Assembly: GCA_047971925.1 (NCBI GenBank)
Contig: JBKEAC010000101.1
Span: 1-29,429 of the forward strand
Length of the DNA: 29,429 nt
Source: JBKEDC01 sp047971925
GTDB taxonomy: Bacteria; Bacteroidota; Bacteroidia; Bacteroidales; Prolixibacteraceae
Reading direction: 5' to 3'
How positions within the stretch are numbered: the stretch's first letter is position 1; each line of letters opens with the position of its first letter. The notes under the pieces are model-generated. The model was not told the origin of the DNA and searched no databases. It saw only the letters and a list, made by a program, of their open reading frames with translations. Shown piece after piece: positions 8,312-15,736 of the stretch. The position numbers were made by a program, and so were the translations under genes.

Positions 8312-8316
8312 TCAGA

Positions 8317-8532
8317 ATGGGTCCTCAGAGAAAATTATTTCGTTCGCAAAATAAGATGATTGCTGGCATATGTGCTGGCTTGGGCGATTTTTTCAACATT
8401 GACCCCACAATTGTTCGTCTTATTTTCGCACTCTGTTTAATCATTGGTAGTTTTGGTGGTTTTAGTATTGGGGGCTTTGTTTTATTAGCCTATATCATCG
8501 CTTGGATTATCATCCCTGAACACTATTATTAA
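8317..8532 (+). CDS. PspC domain membrane protein
   Basis: This 71-residue protein is almost only a PspC domain. The KMIAGICAGLGDFFNIDPTIVRL signature (about 14-36; quoted in part) is followed by a long hydrophobic segment (about 37-67) ending in WIIIPEHYY. PspC proteins sit in the inner membrane. In Proteobacteria they respond to envelope stress with PspA, but no other Psp protein is in this window. The gene follows the acidic-protein gene after 5 bases, and a strong terminator closes the pair. Confidence 0.9.
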   Translation: MGPQRKLFRSQNKMIAGICAGLGDFFNIDPTIVRLIFALCLIIGSFGGFSIGGFVLLAYIIAWIIIPEHYY

Positions 8533-8549
8533 TTCGATTAACATCGGAA

Positions 8550-8586
8550 AACAATAAAGCCAGCTCAATGAGCTGGCTTTATTGTT
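8550..8586 (+). terminator. intrinsic terminator after the PspC gene
   Basis: An 18-bp perfect inverted repeat (8550-8567 with 8569-8586; core GCCAGCTCA..TGAGCTGGC) with flanking A-rich and T-rich arms. It can work in both directions and also faces the convergent lipoprotein gene. Confidence 0.9.
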
Positions 8587-8608
8587 TCAAATAAATGGAT
8601 GGCTAACC

Positions 8609-9037
8609 TTAATTATTCTTAGGCAATCTCTTCACCAACTCAATCATGCTATCATCAACAACTTGCGTTAAAACCAAGGTATCGGCACTCACTTGTGCTT
8701 TCCATTGGCTTTTTGCGAGCAATTGAGTGATTTGTTGCTCAAATTCCATATTTGGGCACATCTTTCTCGTTGCCATTATTTCGCCAATACTCACCACTTT
8801 ACCATCGAATTCCATTGCACCGCTAAAATTGTTGCAACCCGAACTTCCCCCCACACGCTTACCATCAACGAAAGCCACATAAGCTCTTTCATTTTCCACT
8901 TTTTCACCATTCACAGTTAAAAACGACCATTCACCTTCCAACTGAGAAACCTCTGTAATGTTTGACATTTTTCTACTCACACTACTGCAAGAAGCTAAAA
9001 TCATTGTTGCCAAGAACAATGGATAAACCTGTTTCAT
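8609..9037 (-). CDS. META (HslJ/DUF306) domain lipoprotein
   Basis: The product has 142 residues. A signal peptide ends in the lipobox ILASC with Cys17 as lipidation site. It is followed by one META domain: LEGEWSFLTVNGEKV, the GGSSGCNNFSGAMEF loop, and the MATRKMCPNMEFEQQI helix start. HslJ-type META proteins are linked to novobiocin and heat resistance in E. coli, but their biochemical role is unclear. It should be anchored in a membrane facing the periplasm. The gene follows the permease gene by 45 bases on the same strand and may be the last gene of the tgt unit. Confidence 0.9.
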   Translation of the reverse strand: MKQVYPLFLATMILASCSSVSRKMSNITEVSQLEGEWSFLTVNGEKVENERAYVAFVDGKRVGGSSGCNNFSGAMEFDGKVVSIGEIMATRKMCPNMEFEQQITQLLAKSQWKAQVSADTLVLTQVVDDSMIELVKRLPKNN

Positions 9038-9082
9038 TTGTTTTAAATTTTATTTCTAATTATTTATTTTAATTTTCTAGTT

Positions 9083-10183
9083 TCACCTCTTTGCCATTAT
9101 ATAAAGCCTAACAGCTAGAAGTCCAAATGTAATATTAGGAATCCACACCGCTAAAAAGGGCGGCATGATTCCTGAAACGGCAAAAACCGAAGTTACCTGC
9201 ATAAACATGAGAAAGGTGAAGCTCAGCAATATTCCCAATCCTAAATGCAATCCTAAACCACCTTTAACTTTTCTCGAAGCTAAAGAAACTCCGATGATTG
9301 TTAATACAAACGAAGCAAACGGTGCAGCTGTTCGTCGGTGCCGCTCCACTTCAAACTCGGTAGTTAAAATTCCACGAATCCGTAGTGATTTAATTTCCTT
9401 ATCTAAAGCAGCATTTGAAAGCATTTCTGCCATATTATTTCTCACATTATAATCAGCAGGTTTCATTTGCAACAACGTGTCGAGTTTTTCACCACTTGTC
9501 ATTGTTTCATTTTCACCATCAATTGTTCTAATATGATAATTGCTCACCGTCCAAAGTTCCTTTTCCCTATCCCACTTAATGCTTTCAGCCGAAAGTTTCG
9601 ATTTCAACGTGCCACCTTCAATATGCTCTAAAGTGAAACGATATCCCATGTCATTCGAAACATTGTAGCTCCTCATGTAAACATAGATACCTGGTTCAAT
9701 TTGCCGATGAATATTTCTACCTAGCTGGGCTTTCTTTGAGGCACCTCTCAGGTGAGCATCTTTAAAATCATTCATCCCTTTAGTTGAATTAGGAATTACC
9801 CAACTTCCGAGCACAAAAGAGAAAACAGCAATAAGTGAAGCCCCTACTATGTAAGGACGAAGGAATCGATTGAATGAAACTCCACTACTCAAAATAGCGA
9901 TAATTTCAGAATCATAAGCCATTTTTGAAGTGAAATAAATCACCGCAATAAAATTAAACAGTGGAGAGAATAGATTGGCAAAATAGGGAATGAAGTTTCC
10001 ATAGTAGTCTAACAGCACTTCTTTCATAGGCACAGCAAGAAGCTTATCGACATTTTCAGCAACATCGAAAACTACAGCAATACTAATAATAAGAGCTATC
10101 GACACAAAATATGTGCCCAAGAACTTTCCTAATATATACCTATCAAGAATATCTAAGCCAAGAATGCTCCACAGCTTCCTCAT
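9083..10183 (-). CDS. LptF/LptG (YjgP/YjgQ) family permease
   Basis: This 366-residue membrane protein has the layout of LptF/LptG. One N-terminal amphipathic and helical pair (DILDRYILGKFLGTYFVSIA) and two further helices come first, then a periplasmic beta-rich domain (about 125-260), then three C-terminal helices (about 285-365). In Gram-negative bacteria these permeases work with the LptB ATPase to extract LPS from the inner membrane. LptF and LptG are hard to tell apart by eye, so no symbol is given. Its start codon overlaps the tgt stop as ATGA (10180-10183), which implies translational coupling. Confidence 0.92.
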   Translation of the reverse strand: MRKLWSILGLDILDRYILGKFLGTYFVSIALIISIAVVFDVAENVDKLLAVPMKEVLLDYYGNFIPYFANLFSPLFNFIAVIYFTSKMAYDSEIIAILSSGVSFNRFLRPYIVGASLIAVFSFVLGSWVIPNSTKGMNDFKDAHLRGASKKAQLGRNIHRQIEPGIYVYMRSYNVSNDMGYRFTLEHIEGGTLKSKLSAESIKWDREKELWTVSNYHIRTIDGENETMTSGEKLDTLLQMKPADYNVRNNMAEMLSNAALDKEIKSLRIRGILTTEFEVERHRRTAAPFASFVLTIIGVSLASRKVKGGLGLHLGLGILLSFTFLMFMQVTSVFAVSGIMPPFLAVWIPNITFGLLAVRLYIMAKR

Positions 10184-11310
10184 AAGCGTTGAGCCAATTT
10201 AATCACCATTTCTTCTTTCCATGCTTTAAATGTTCCTTGTACAATGTGCTTCCTTGCTTCTTTCACAAGCCACAAATAAAAGGCAAGGTTGTGCTCGCTT
10301 GCTATTTGAGCCCCAAGCATTTCTTTTGCCACAATGAGATGGCGCAAAAAAGCTTTTGTGTAGTGATGATCAACAAATGATGTTCCTTCAGGATCAACTG
10401 GAGAAAAATCATCTGCCCATCGTTTATTTCTGATGTTGATGATTCCATTTTGGGTAAAGAGCATGCCGTTTCGTCCGTTGCGAGTTGGCATTACACAGTC
10501 GAACATATCAACCCCTCTATCAATGGCTTGCAAGATATTTACAGGCGTTCCAACTCCCATCAGGTAGCGAGGTTTATTTTGGGGTAATATTGGGTTTACC
10601 ACCTCAATCATTTTATACATATCTTCTTCCGACTCTCCCACCGATAGTCCTCCAATAGCATAGCCATCGCTAGGAATACTTGACACATATCGTGCTGATT
10701 TTTCGCGCAAATCGGGATAAACAGCACCTTGCACAATGGGGAATAGCGATTGCTGATGCCCATAAAGTGGTTTTGTTTTCTCTACTTGGTTCACACATCG
10801 ATCGAGCCATCGATTGGTTAAATCTAAACTTTTCTTTGCATACGAGTAATCGGCATCTCCAGGTGTGCACTCATCAAATGCCATCATGATATCGGCACCA
10901 ATTGAGCGTTGAATATCAATCACTCGCTCGGGTGAAAACATGTGATATGAACCATCAATGTGCGATTGGAAGCGTGCGCCTTCTTCGCTAAGTTTTCGAA
11001 TATCACCCAACGAAAAAACTTGGAAACCTCCACTATCGGTAAGAATTGGACCATTCCACCCATTGAATTTATGCAAACCACCAGCTTGTTCAATAATTTC
11101 AACTCCTGGACGCAAATATAAATGATAAGTATTCCCTAAGATAATTTCTGCTTGAATATCTTCTTTAATATCGCGCACATGTATCCCTTTCACCGAACCT
11201 GCTGTGCCAACTGGCATAAAAATCGGCGTGTGAATCACTCCGTGGTCGGTGGTTAGTTCACCTGCTCGTGCTGCACTATCGATGAGTGTGTGTTGTAGTT
11301 TAAATTCCAT
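10180..11310 (-). CDS. tgt: tRNA-guanine (queuine) transglycosylase
   Basis: The 376-residue enzyme swaps guanine-34 for a queuine precursor in tRNAs with GUN anticodons. The TIM-barrel active site is complete: Asp92 in ILTDSGGFQVFSL, the GGLSVGE loop near 220, and the nucleophile Asp271 in MFDCVMPTR. The zinc site is not complete. The family CxCxxC-x25-H motif reads GTSFVD at 309-314, with only His340 kept, so all three cysteines are missing. I believe this loss is shared by other Bacteroidetes Tgt proteins, from memory. The gene is coupled to the downstream permease by a 4-base overlap. Confidence 0.95.
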   Translation of the reverse strand: MEFKLQHTLIDSAARAGELTTDHGVIHTPIFMPVGTAGSVKGIHVRDIKEDIQAEIILGNTYHLYLRPGVEIIEQAGGLHKFNGWNGPILTDSGGFQVFSLGDIRKLSEEGARFQSHIDGSYHMFSPERVIDIQRSIGADIMMAFDECTPGDADYSYAKKSLDLTNRWLDRCVNQVEKTKPLYGHQQSLFPIVQGAVYPDLREKSARYVSSIPSDGYAIGGLSVGESEEDMYKMIEVVNPILPQNKPRYLMGVGTPVNILQAIDRGVDMFDCVMPTRNGRNGMLFTQNGIINIRNKRWADDFSPVDPEGTSFVDHHYTKAFLRHLIVAKEMLGAQIASEHNLAFYLWLVKEARKHIVQGTFKAWKEEMVIKLAQRL

Positions 11311-11331
11311 TGCTTGTTGCTATATCTGGCG

Positions 11332-11339
11332 CAAATATA
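11332..11339 (-). promoter_or_regulatory. candidate tgt promoter, -7 box
   Basis: On the minus strand TATATTTG fits TAnnTTTG, 21 bases before the tgt start. Confidence 0.5.
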
Positions 11340-11506
11340 ACATTTTGTCGTGATACTCGATTCTAAATTAAACTAATTTAATACCAGAGCTTAGCTTAAT
11401 TGCACTTCTTTAGCTGCAATGTCAGCAATATCTCTTTGCGACACTCATTTTATAAAAAAAAGCGAAGGTGAAAGCTCATCTTGAAACTCCGATTCATATT
11501 TATTTA

Positions 11507-11514
11507 TATCTTTG
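11507..11514 (+). promoter_or_regulatory. candidate promoter of the small lipoprotein gene
   Basis: TATCTTTG lies 70 bases before the ATG at 11585. A CTTG at 11480-11483 could serve as a weak -33 box, with a somewhat long spacer. Confidence 0.5.
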
Positions 11515-11584
11515 CCAATCGGTTTCTTATTTTAAAATAGAACATTAAACCGCATAAAACAACATTTAATAATAGTATATACAG

Positions 11585-11953
11585 ATGAGAAAATTTTTAT
11601 TTTTCCTAGGCGTGGCCTTAACTGTCATTTCTTGTAAAGAAGATGGTATTAGTCTTGAAGTTCAAAACAGCTCAGCCAGCGATATTAACCAAGTAATTTG
11701 CTACCGAGTAATGACAGGCGATACTGTGCTTGCAAAAGACATCATTAAGGCAGGTGAGATTTCTACTTCTTCTCTTGAAAAGTCAGAAGATCGACTTAGC
11801 TATAATTTTATATTAGAGTTCACTCGTGCCAATGGTTCAAAAGAAACAACGATAGAAACGCTCAATGTGAATAAAGATACTCAATCTGCAAAAATTCAAT
11901 TCATTGTAGATGAAACTAGTATTAAAACAAATTGCGAGGTTGTAGCGAAATAA
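11585..11953 (+). CDS. small lipoprotein, function unknown
   Basis: The product has 122 residues. A signal peptide (MRKFLFFLGVALTVIS) ends at the lipobox Cys17. The mature part alternates polar and hydrophobic residues, as in a single beta-sandwich: ISLEVQNSSASDINQVICY, and later KIQFIVDETSIKTNCEVVAK. I recognise no domain. It has its own promoter motif and a terminator about 110 bases downstream, so it is probably a single-gene unit. The product is likely anchored in the envelope. Confidence 0.8.
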   Translation: MRKFLFFLGVALTVISCKEDGISLEVQNSSASDINQVICYRVMTGDTVLAKDIIKAGEISTSSLEKSEDRLSYNFILEFTRANGSKETTIETLNVNKDTQSAKIQFIVDETSIKTNCEVVAK

Positions 11954-12062
11954 AGAACCGCCTAAGATTTGCTTTGTTGAGAAAGTCGCCCATGTGAGCA
12001 TGATAGTAGCTCTGCGAAACGACATTTTGCTCTTGTTATCTAACGAGAAAAAAAACATACAC

Positions 12063-12104
12063 ACAAAGCCAATTGCTCATTAAAGCAGTTGGCTTTGTTT
12101 TTCT
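12063..12104 (+). terminator. intrinsic terminator downstream of the lipoprotein gene
   Basis: A 15-bp stem (12063-12077 with 12084-12098, one G-U pair; core AAAGCCAATTGCT), a 6-nt loop and a T-run. Confidence 0.85.
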
Positions 12105-12204
12105 AAAAAAACATCTAAAAACAGTTCCAATTGGAAAGTTGCTCAATATAGCCGAACTCTTAAGTATTCTTTTGCGGAATTAAATATTCATGATTTTAAC
12201 GAAC

Positions 12205-12708
12205 TTAATGACTCATAAATTTTTCATGAGGTAAATTAAGCGAACTTATTAGTCCGTATTTTTCTTCATGAGGTAAATTAAGCAAGCTTATTAGTCCGTA
12301 TTTTTCTTCATGAAATAAATTAAGCAAGCTTATTAGTCCGTATTTTTTTTCATGAGGTAAATTAAGCAAGCTTATTAGTCCATATTTTTTTTCATGAGGT
12401 AAATTAAGCGAACTTATTAGTCCGTATTTTTCTTCATGAGGTAAATTAAGCAAGCTTATAAGTCCATATTTTTCTTCATGAGGTAAATTAAGCAAGCTTA
12501 TTAGTCCATATTTTTTTTCATGAGGTAAATTAAGCGAACTTATTAGTCCGTATTTTTCTTCATGAGGTAAATTAAGCAAGCTTATTAGTCCATATTTTTC
12601 TTCATGAGGTAAATTAAGCAAGCTTATTAGTCCATATTTTTTTTCATGAGGTAAATTAAGCAAGCTTAATTGCCGACAATTTTTCGCATGAGGTGCGTAA
12701 AGCATCAA
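12205..12708 (-). CDS. possible 14-residue repeat protein (doubtful)
   Basis: Because 42 is a multiple of three, one minus-strand frame stays open across the array. It would encode 167 residues made of LNLPHEEKYGLISL repeats, with K/E and L/S variation and a diverged first unit, LYAPHAKNCRQLSL. That unit keeps the L..PH.K....SL pattern at protein level. The start would be TTG or the next ATG at 12705. There is no signal peptide, no ribosome-binding site and no promoter motif that I can see. Differences between units are both silent and replacing. It may be only a by-product of the DNA repeat. Confidence 0.25.
   Translation of the reverse strand: MMLYAPHAKNCRQLSLLNLPHEKKYGLISLLNLPHEEKYGLISLLNLPHEEKYGLISSLNLPHEKKYGLISLLNLPHEEKYGLISLLNLPHEEKYGLISSLNLPHEKKYGLISLLNLPHEKKYGLISLLNLFHEEKYGLISLLNLPHEEKYGLISSLNLPHEKFMSH
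12225..12700. repeat. tandem array of about twelve 42-bp units
   Basis: CATGAGGTAAATTAAG-type motifs start every 42 bases: 12225, 12267, 12309 and so on to 12687. The unit continues with AAGCTTATTAGTCC and a T-rich tract. The units are nearly identical except the last one at the right, which is diverged. Three unit variants recur in order, giving a second-level period of 126 bp in part of the array. There are no unique spacers. Confidence 0.95.
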
Positions 12709-12926
12709 TTTTTGATCATTAATAGCTCAATCATTATTTAACAGATTAAAATGCGCTGATTTAATTCCGCCAATGGGTTCATTTAGTTTTCAAATCAAAC
12801 AAAGCACACTCATTTTGTCGGTAAAAAAAATTCTTCACCCCTTTAAAACTGCCATATTGTCGCACATTAAAACTAACAACACGTCTTTTTGTCTCTTTCA
12901 TTCAAGCCATTGGCATTTTTCCTCTT

Positions 12927-12942
12927 TGGCACAGTAATTGAT
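12927..12942 (+). promoter_or_regulatory. sigma-54-like -24/-12 sequence upstream of dnaK
   Basis: TGGCACAGTAATTGAT matches the RpoN consensus TGGCAC-N5-TTGCW at exact spacing, except that the highly conserved C of TTGC is A. It lies about 70 bases before the dnaK start. No TAnnTTTG box and no CIRCE operator (TTAGCACTC-N9-GAGTGCTAA) are seen here. The leader also holds a small GAGATG..CATCTC hairpin (12959-12980). Confidence 0.25.
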
Positions 12943-13013
12943 AACTAAACAATGAAAAGAGATGTCACGAAAGTCATCTCATAACTAGAAATCAAAAACA
13001 AAAAAATACCAAA

Positions 13014-14918
13014 ATGGGAAAAATTATTGGAATCGACTTAGGCACAACAAACTCTTGTGTCTCAGTAATGGAAGGCAATGAGCCTGTAGTAATTACAAAC
13101 AATGAAGGAAAACGAACAACTCCTTCTGTGGTGGCATTTGTGGAAGGTGGCGAGCGCAAAGTGGGTGATCCTGCTAAACGTCAAGCCATCACGAATCCTC
13201 ACAAAACCATTTATTCAATTAAACGCTTCATGGGCGAATCTTTCGCACAAGTGAGCAAAGAAATTGAGCGAGTTCCCTACACGGTGGTAAACGAAAACAA
13301 CACACCTCGTGTAGTGATTGACGACCGCAAATATTCTCCTCAAGAAATTTCAGCTATGACACTTCAAAAAATGAAGAAAACAGCTGAAGATTATTTAGGT
13401 CAAGAAGTAACTGAAGCCGTTATTACTGTACCAGCGTACTTCAACGATGCACAACGTCAAGCAACTAAAGAAGCAGGTGAAATTGCAGGCTTAACCGTGA
13501 AACGAATTATCAACGAACCAACAGCAGCTGCTTTGGCCTATGGACTAGATAAGAAAGACAAAGACCAAAAGATTGCCGTGTTCGACCTTGGTGGTGGTAC
13601 ATTCGATGTGTCTATCCTTGAGCTAGGCGATGGTGTGTTTGAAGTGAAATCAACCGATGGTGATACACATCTTGGTGGCGATGACTTCGACCAAGTAATC
13701 ATCGACTGGTTGGCACAAGAATTTTTAAATGATGAAGGTCTTGATTTACGCAAAGACCCTATGGCTCTTCAACGCTTGAAAGAAGCTGCTGAAAAAGCTA
13801 AAATTGAACTATCATCGGGCACTTCAACTGAAATTAACTTGCCTTACATTATGCCAGTTAATGGAATGCCTAAACACTTGGTGCGCTCATTAAGTCGTGC
13901 TAAATTTGAGCAATTGGCTGATTCTTTAATTCAAGCTGCTATCGAGCCTTGTAGAAAAGCATTGAAAAATGCTGGTCTTTCAGCTTCCGATATAGATGAA
14001 GTAATCCTTGTGGGTGGTTCAACACGTATTCCTGCGGTGCAACAAAAAGTGAAAGAGTTTTTCGGTAAAGAACCATCAAAAGGTGTAAACCCTGATGAAG
14101 TGGTGGCTATTGGTGCTGCTATTCAAGGCGGTGTGCTTACTGGCGAGGTGAAAGATGTATTGCTTCTTGATGTTACTCCACTTTCTTTAGGTATTGAAAC
14201 AATGGGTGGCGTGATGACTAAACTCATCGAAGCTAATACTACAATTCCAACAAAGAAATCAGAAACATTCTCTACTGCTGCCGACAATCAACCATCGGTG
14301 GAAATTCATGTGCTTCAAGGCGAACGCCCAATGGCTAACGGAAACAAATCAATTGGTAAATTCCACTTGAACGACATTCCTCCAGCACCTCGTGGTGTGC
14401 CTCAAATTGAAGTAACTTTCGACATTGATGCAAACGGTATTTTGAAAGTTTCAGCTAAAGATAAAGCAACAGGTAAAGAACAATCAATCCGCATTGAAGC
14501 ATCATCGGGCTTGAGCGATGCTGAAATTGAAAGAATGCGCGCCGAAGCTGCTGCCAACGAAGCATCAGACAAAGCCGCTCGTGAGAAAGCAGACAAATTG
14601 AACCAAGCCGATTCGATGATTTTCCAAACAGAAAAGCAATTGAAAGACCTTGGCGATAAATTACCTGCCGACAAAAAAGCTCCTATCGAAGAGGCTTTAG
14701 CTGAATTGAAAACGGCTCATGCTGCTCAAGACATCGCTGGCATTGATTCTGCTATGGAAAAACTAAACACGGTGTTCCAAGCTGCAAGCCAAGAGATGTA
14801 TAACGCCCAAGCAGGTGCCGAAGGTGCAGCCCAAGATCCTAATGCTGGTCAACAACAAGGCGGCGCTAAAAATGGCAACGACGAAGTAACTGACGTGGAT
14901 TTCGAAGAAGTAAAGTAA
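13014..14918 (+). CDS. dnaK: Hsp70 chaperone DnaK
   Basis: This 634-residue protein is full length for bacterial DnaK. The ATPase domain (about 1-380) begins IGIDLGTTNSCVSVMEG and contains the phosphate-binding AVFDLGGGTFDVS and the adenosine motif VGGSTRIPAVQ. The DVTPLSLGIET linker leads to the peptide-binding domain (about 390-505), the helical lid, and a Gly/Gln-rich tail ending in the DVDFEEVK motif that contacts co-chaperones. It folds and protects cytoplasmic proteins together with DnaJ and GrpE, whose genes are not in this window. It is transcribed alone and ends at a strong terminator. Confidence 0.99.
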   Translation: MGKIIGIDLGTTNSCVSVMEGNEPVVITNNEGKRTTPSVVAFVEGGERKVGDPAKRQAITNPHKTIYSIKRFMGESFAQVSKEIERVPYTVVNENNTPRVVIDDRKYSPQEISAMTLQKMKKTAEDYLGQEVTEAVITVPAYFNDAQRQATKEAGEIAGLTVKRIINEPTAAALAYGLDKKDKDQKIAVFDLGGGTFDVSILELGDGVFEVKSTDGDTHLGGDDFDQVIIDWLAQEFLNDEGLDLRKDPMALQRLKEAAEKAKIELSSGTSTEINLPYIMPVNGMPKHLVRSLSRAKFEQLADSLIQAAIEPCRKALKNAGLSASDIDEVILVGGSTRIPAVQQKVKEFFGKEPSKGVNPDEVVAIGAAIQGGVLTGEVKDVLLLDVTPLSLGIETMGGVMTKLIEANTTIPTKKSETFSTAADNQPSVEIHVLQGERPMANGNKSIGKFHLNDIPPAPRGVPQIEVTFDIDANGILKVSAKDKATGKEQSIRIEASSGLSDAEIERMRAEAAANEASDKAAREKADKLNQADSMIFQTEKQLKDLGDKLPADKKAPIEEALAELKTAHAAQDIAGIDSAMEKLNTVFQAASQEMYNAQAGAEGAAQDPNAGQQQGGAKNGNDEVTDVDFEEVK

Positions 14919-14948
14919 AAGGCGATTAGTAACAATTACTAAATAGCA

Positions 14949-14986
14949 AAAAAGGCTACAAACCAAGTGTTTGTAGCCTTTTTCTT
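14949..14986 (+). terminator. intrinsic terminator of dnaK
   Basis: A 15-bp perfect stem (14949-14963 with 14969-14983; core GGCTACAAAC), a 5-nt loop and a T-run. Confidence 0.95.
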
Positions 14987-15051
14987 GTTTTAGACATTTT
15001 GTGAAACATTTGTTGAGCTTATTCATCTCGTTAAATAAACCCTCACTTGCC

Positions 15052-15408
15052 TTACCTATTAACCCAACTTTCACTCTCTCTCAGATGGCTGTGTTTCTGA
15101 TAAAGGGCATAGTAGTAATCTTTGAAAAGCTCCCAATTGCGATGTGCATTATTATTGGCAAGCGTGGACTTTGGCGGAGCTTTAACCTGCCCCAAGTGGT
15201 TTAAGTTCCCTGACAAGCTTCTCATGCCATTACCAATATCTCTTAATGAATTGGCGTCGCCAAGTTGGCAGAAAAGCATAGAAATCAGGTGAGACCAGCT
15301 ATTAAATCCTTTGCAATACTTATCGCTTCCATGAGAAGCAACTAATTTTTTGAAGATTGGTCGGTCTAAATGCTGGATGATTTGAGAAAATAAGCTTACA
15401 TTTGTCAT
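15052..15408 (-). pseudogene. truncated IS4-family transposase (DUF4372 part)
   Basis: The 118-residue frame matches the N-terminal DUF4372 region of IS4-family transposases. It has SQIIQHLDRPIFKKLV, the GSDKYCKGFNSWSHLISMLF block, QLGDANSLRDI, and KSTLANNNAHRNWELF. Normal members have close to 400 residues with a DDE domain further on. Here the frame ends soon after the DUF4372 region with an unrelated tail (ESESWVNR), 69 bases from the dnaK terminator. The break replaced roughly three quarters of the gene. It lies opposite a broken GH115 gene that lacks its own 5' end, so one deletion may have removed both. Confidence 0.85.
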
Positions 15409-15508
15409 GAGAGGTTTTTATTTTGGATGGTCACCTCAAAGATAATTTGAGTTCCGAGAATATCAACCTCTCTTTTTTTTATTTTAAAATTTATCTGGGA
15501 CGCTATTA
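15052..15508 (-). mobile_element. remnant of an IS4-family insertion sequence
   Basis: The outer end is probably near 15496-15508, where the minus strand reads CTAATAGCGTCCCAGATAAA. The type resembles ends of Bacteroidetes IS4 elements, from memory. About 90 bases on, the transposase starts at 15408 and breaks off after about 100 recognisable residues. The rest of the element, including the catalytic domain and the other end, is missing, so it cannot move by itself. Confidence 0.6.
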
Positions 15509-15539
15509 GTTTTTAAGGCATAAATAGCTAAGTTGTCAT

Positions 15540-15653
15540 AAAAAAAGGATAGCTGAAAATCAACTATCCCATTTTTCTGACGTACTTGTCGCTAATCATA
15601 TTATTCCTTGTTAGGTTGCTCCTCAGCAGAGCCTAACTCCGCTTGAATATGAT
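15540..15653 (-). ncRNA. compact structured RNA with own promoter and terminator
   Basis: Read on the minus strand from about 15653, the sequence begins with AUCAUAUU, which pairs with AAUAUGAU at 15602-15595. Inside that closing stem sits a hairpin GUUAGG..CCUAAC (15637-15632 with 15617-15612) topped by UGCU-GAGG-AGCA. The 3' end is a 10-bp stem GGAUAGUUGA/UCAGCUAUCC (15567-15548, one G-U pair) followed by seven U, a standard terminator. The -7 box lies 5 bases before the first stem. A mini-frame MISDKYVRKMG starts in the 3' strand of the closing stem. I cannot place it in a known RNA family. Confidence 0.6.
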
Positions 15654-15657
15654 AATG

Positions 15658-15665
15658 CAAAGATA
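15658..15665 (-). promoter_or_regulatory. promoter -7 box of the structured RNA
   Basis: Minus-strand TATCTTTG fits TAnnTTTG exactly. A TTG lies only 16 bases upstream, shorter than the usual -33 spacing. Confidence 0.5.
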
Positions 15666-15736
15666 AAAATTAAATGTAAAGCAATTACAGGATTGTAAAC
15701 AAAAAACTGTAAACAAATTTCAGGACGATACACTCA

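Larger units (their letters stand above)
12174..12770. other. inverted-repeat-bounded element containing the 42-bp array
   Basis: GCGGAATTAAAT at 12174-12185 is matched perfectly in reverse at 12759-12770. Moving inward, both arms also share TTAAAAT and CATTA blocks at similar spacing, giving an imperfect inverted repeat of about 40 bp per arm. Between the arms lies only the tandem array. The symmetry suggests a discrete element of about 600 bp, mobile or formerly mobile. No transposase or clear target duplication is present. This block makes up most of the 1060-base gap before dnaK. Confidence 0.5.

Noticed and set aside
12125..12136. Perfect palindrome TTCCAATTGGAA as an operator
   Set aside because: It lies after a terminator with no gene start nearby, and a 12-bp palindrome in AT-rich spacer can occur by chance.
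12225..12700. CRISPR array
   Set aside because: The units follow each other directly with a 42-bp period and have no unique spacers; no cas gene is nearby.
12850..13013. CIRCE/HrcA operator before dnaK
   Set aside because: No TTAGCACTC-N9-GAGTGCTAA or close variant is present; the only hairpin is a short GAGATG..CATCTC.
13538..13753. Antisense open frames inside dnaK, carA, carB and the GH genes
   Set aside because: They are shadows of strongly coding frames on the other strand, with no family resemblance.
15617..15630. Hammerhead-ribozyme core (CTGAGGA, minus strand) in the structured RNA
   Set aside because: The seven bases fit CUGANGA, but no matching GAAA segment or third stem follows at the right place, and the bases are already used in the GUUAGG hairpin.
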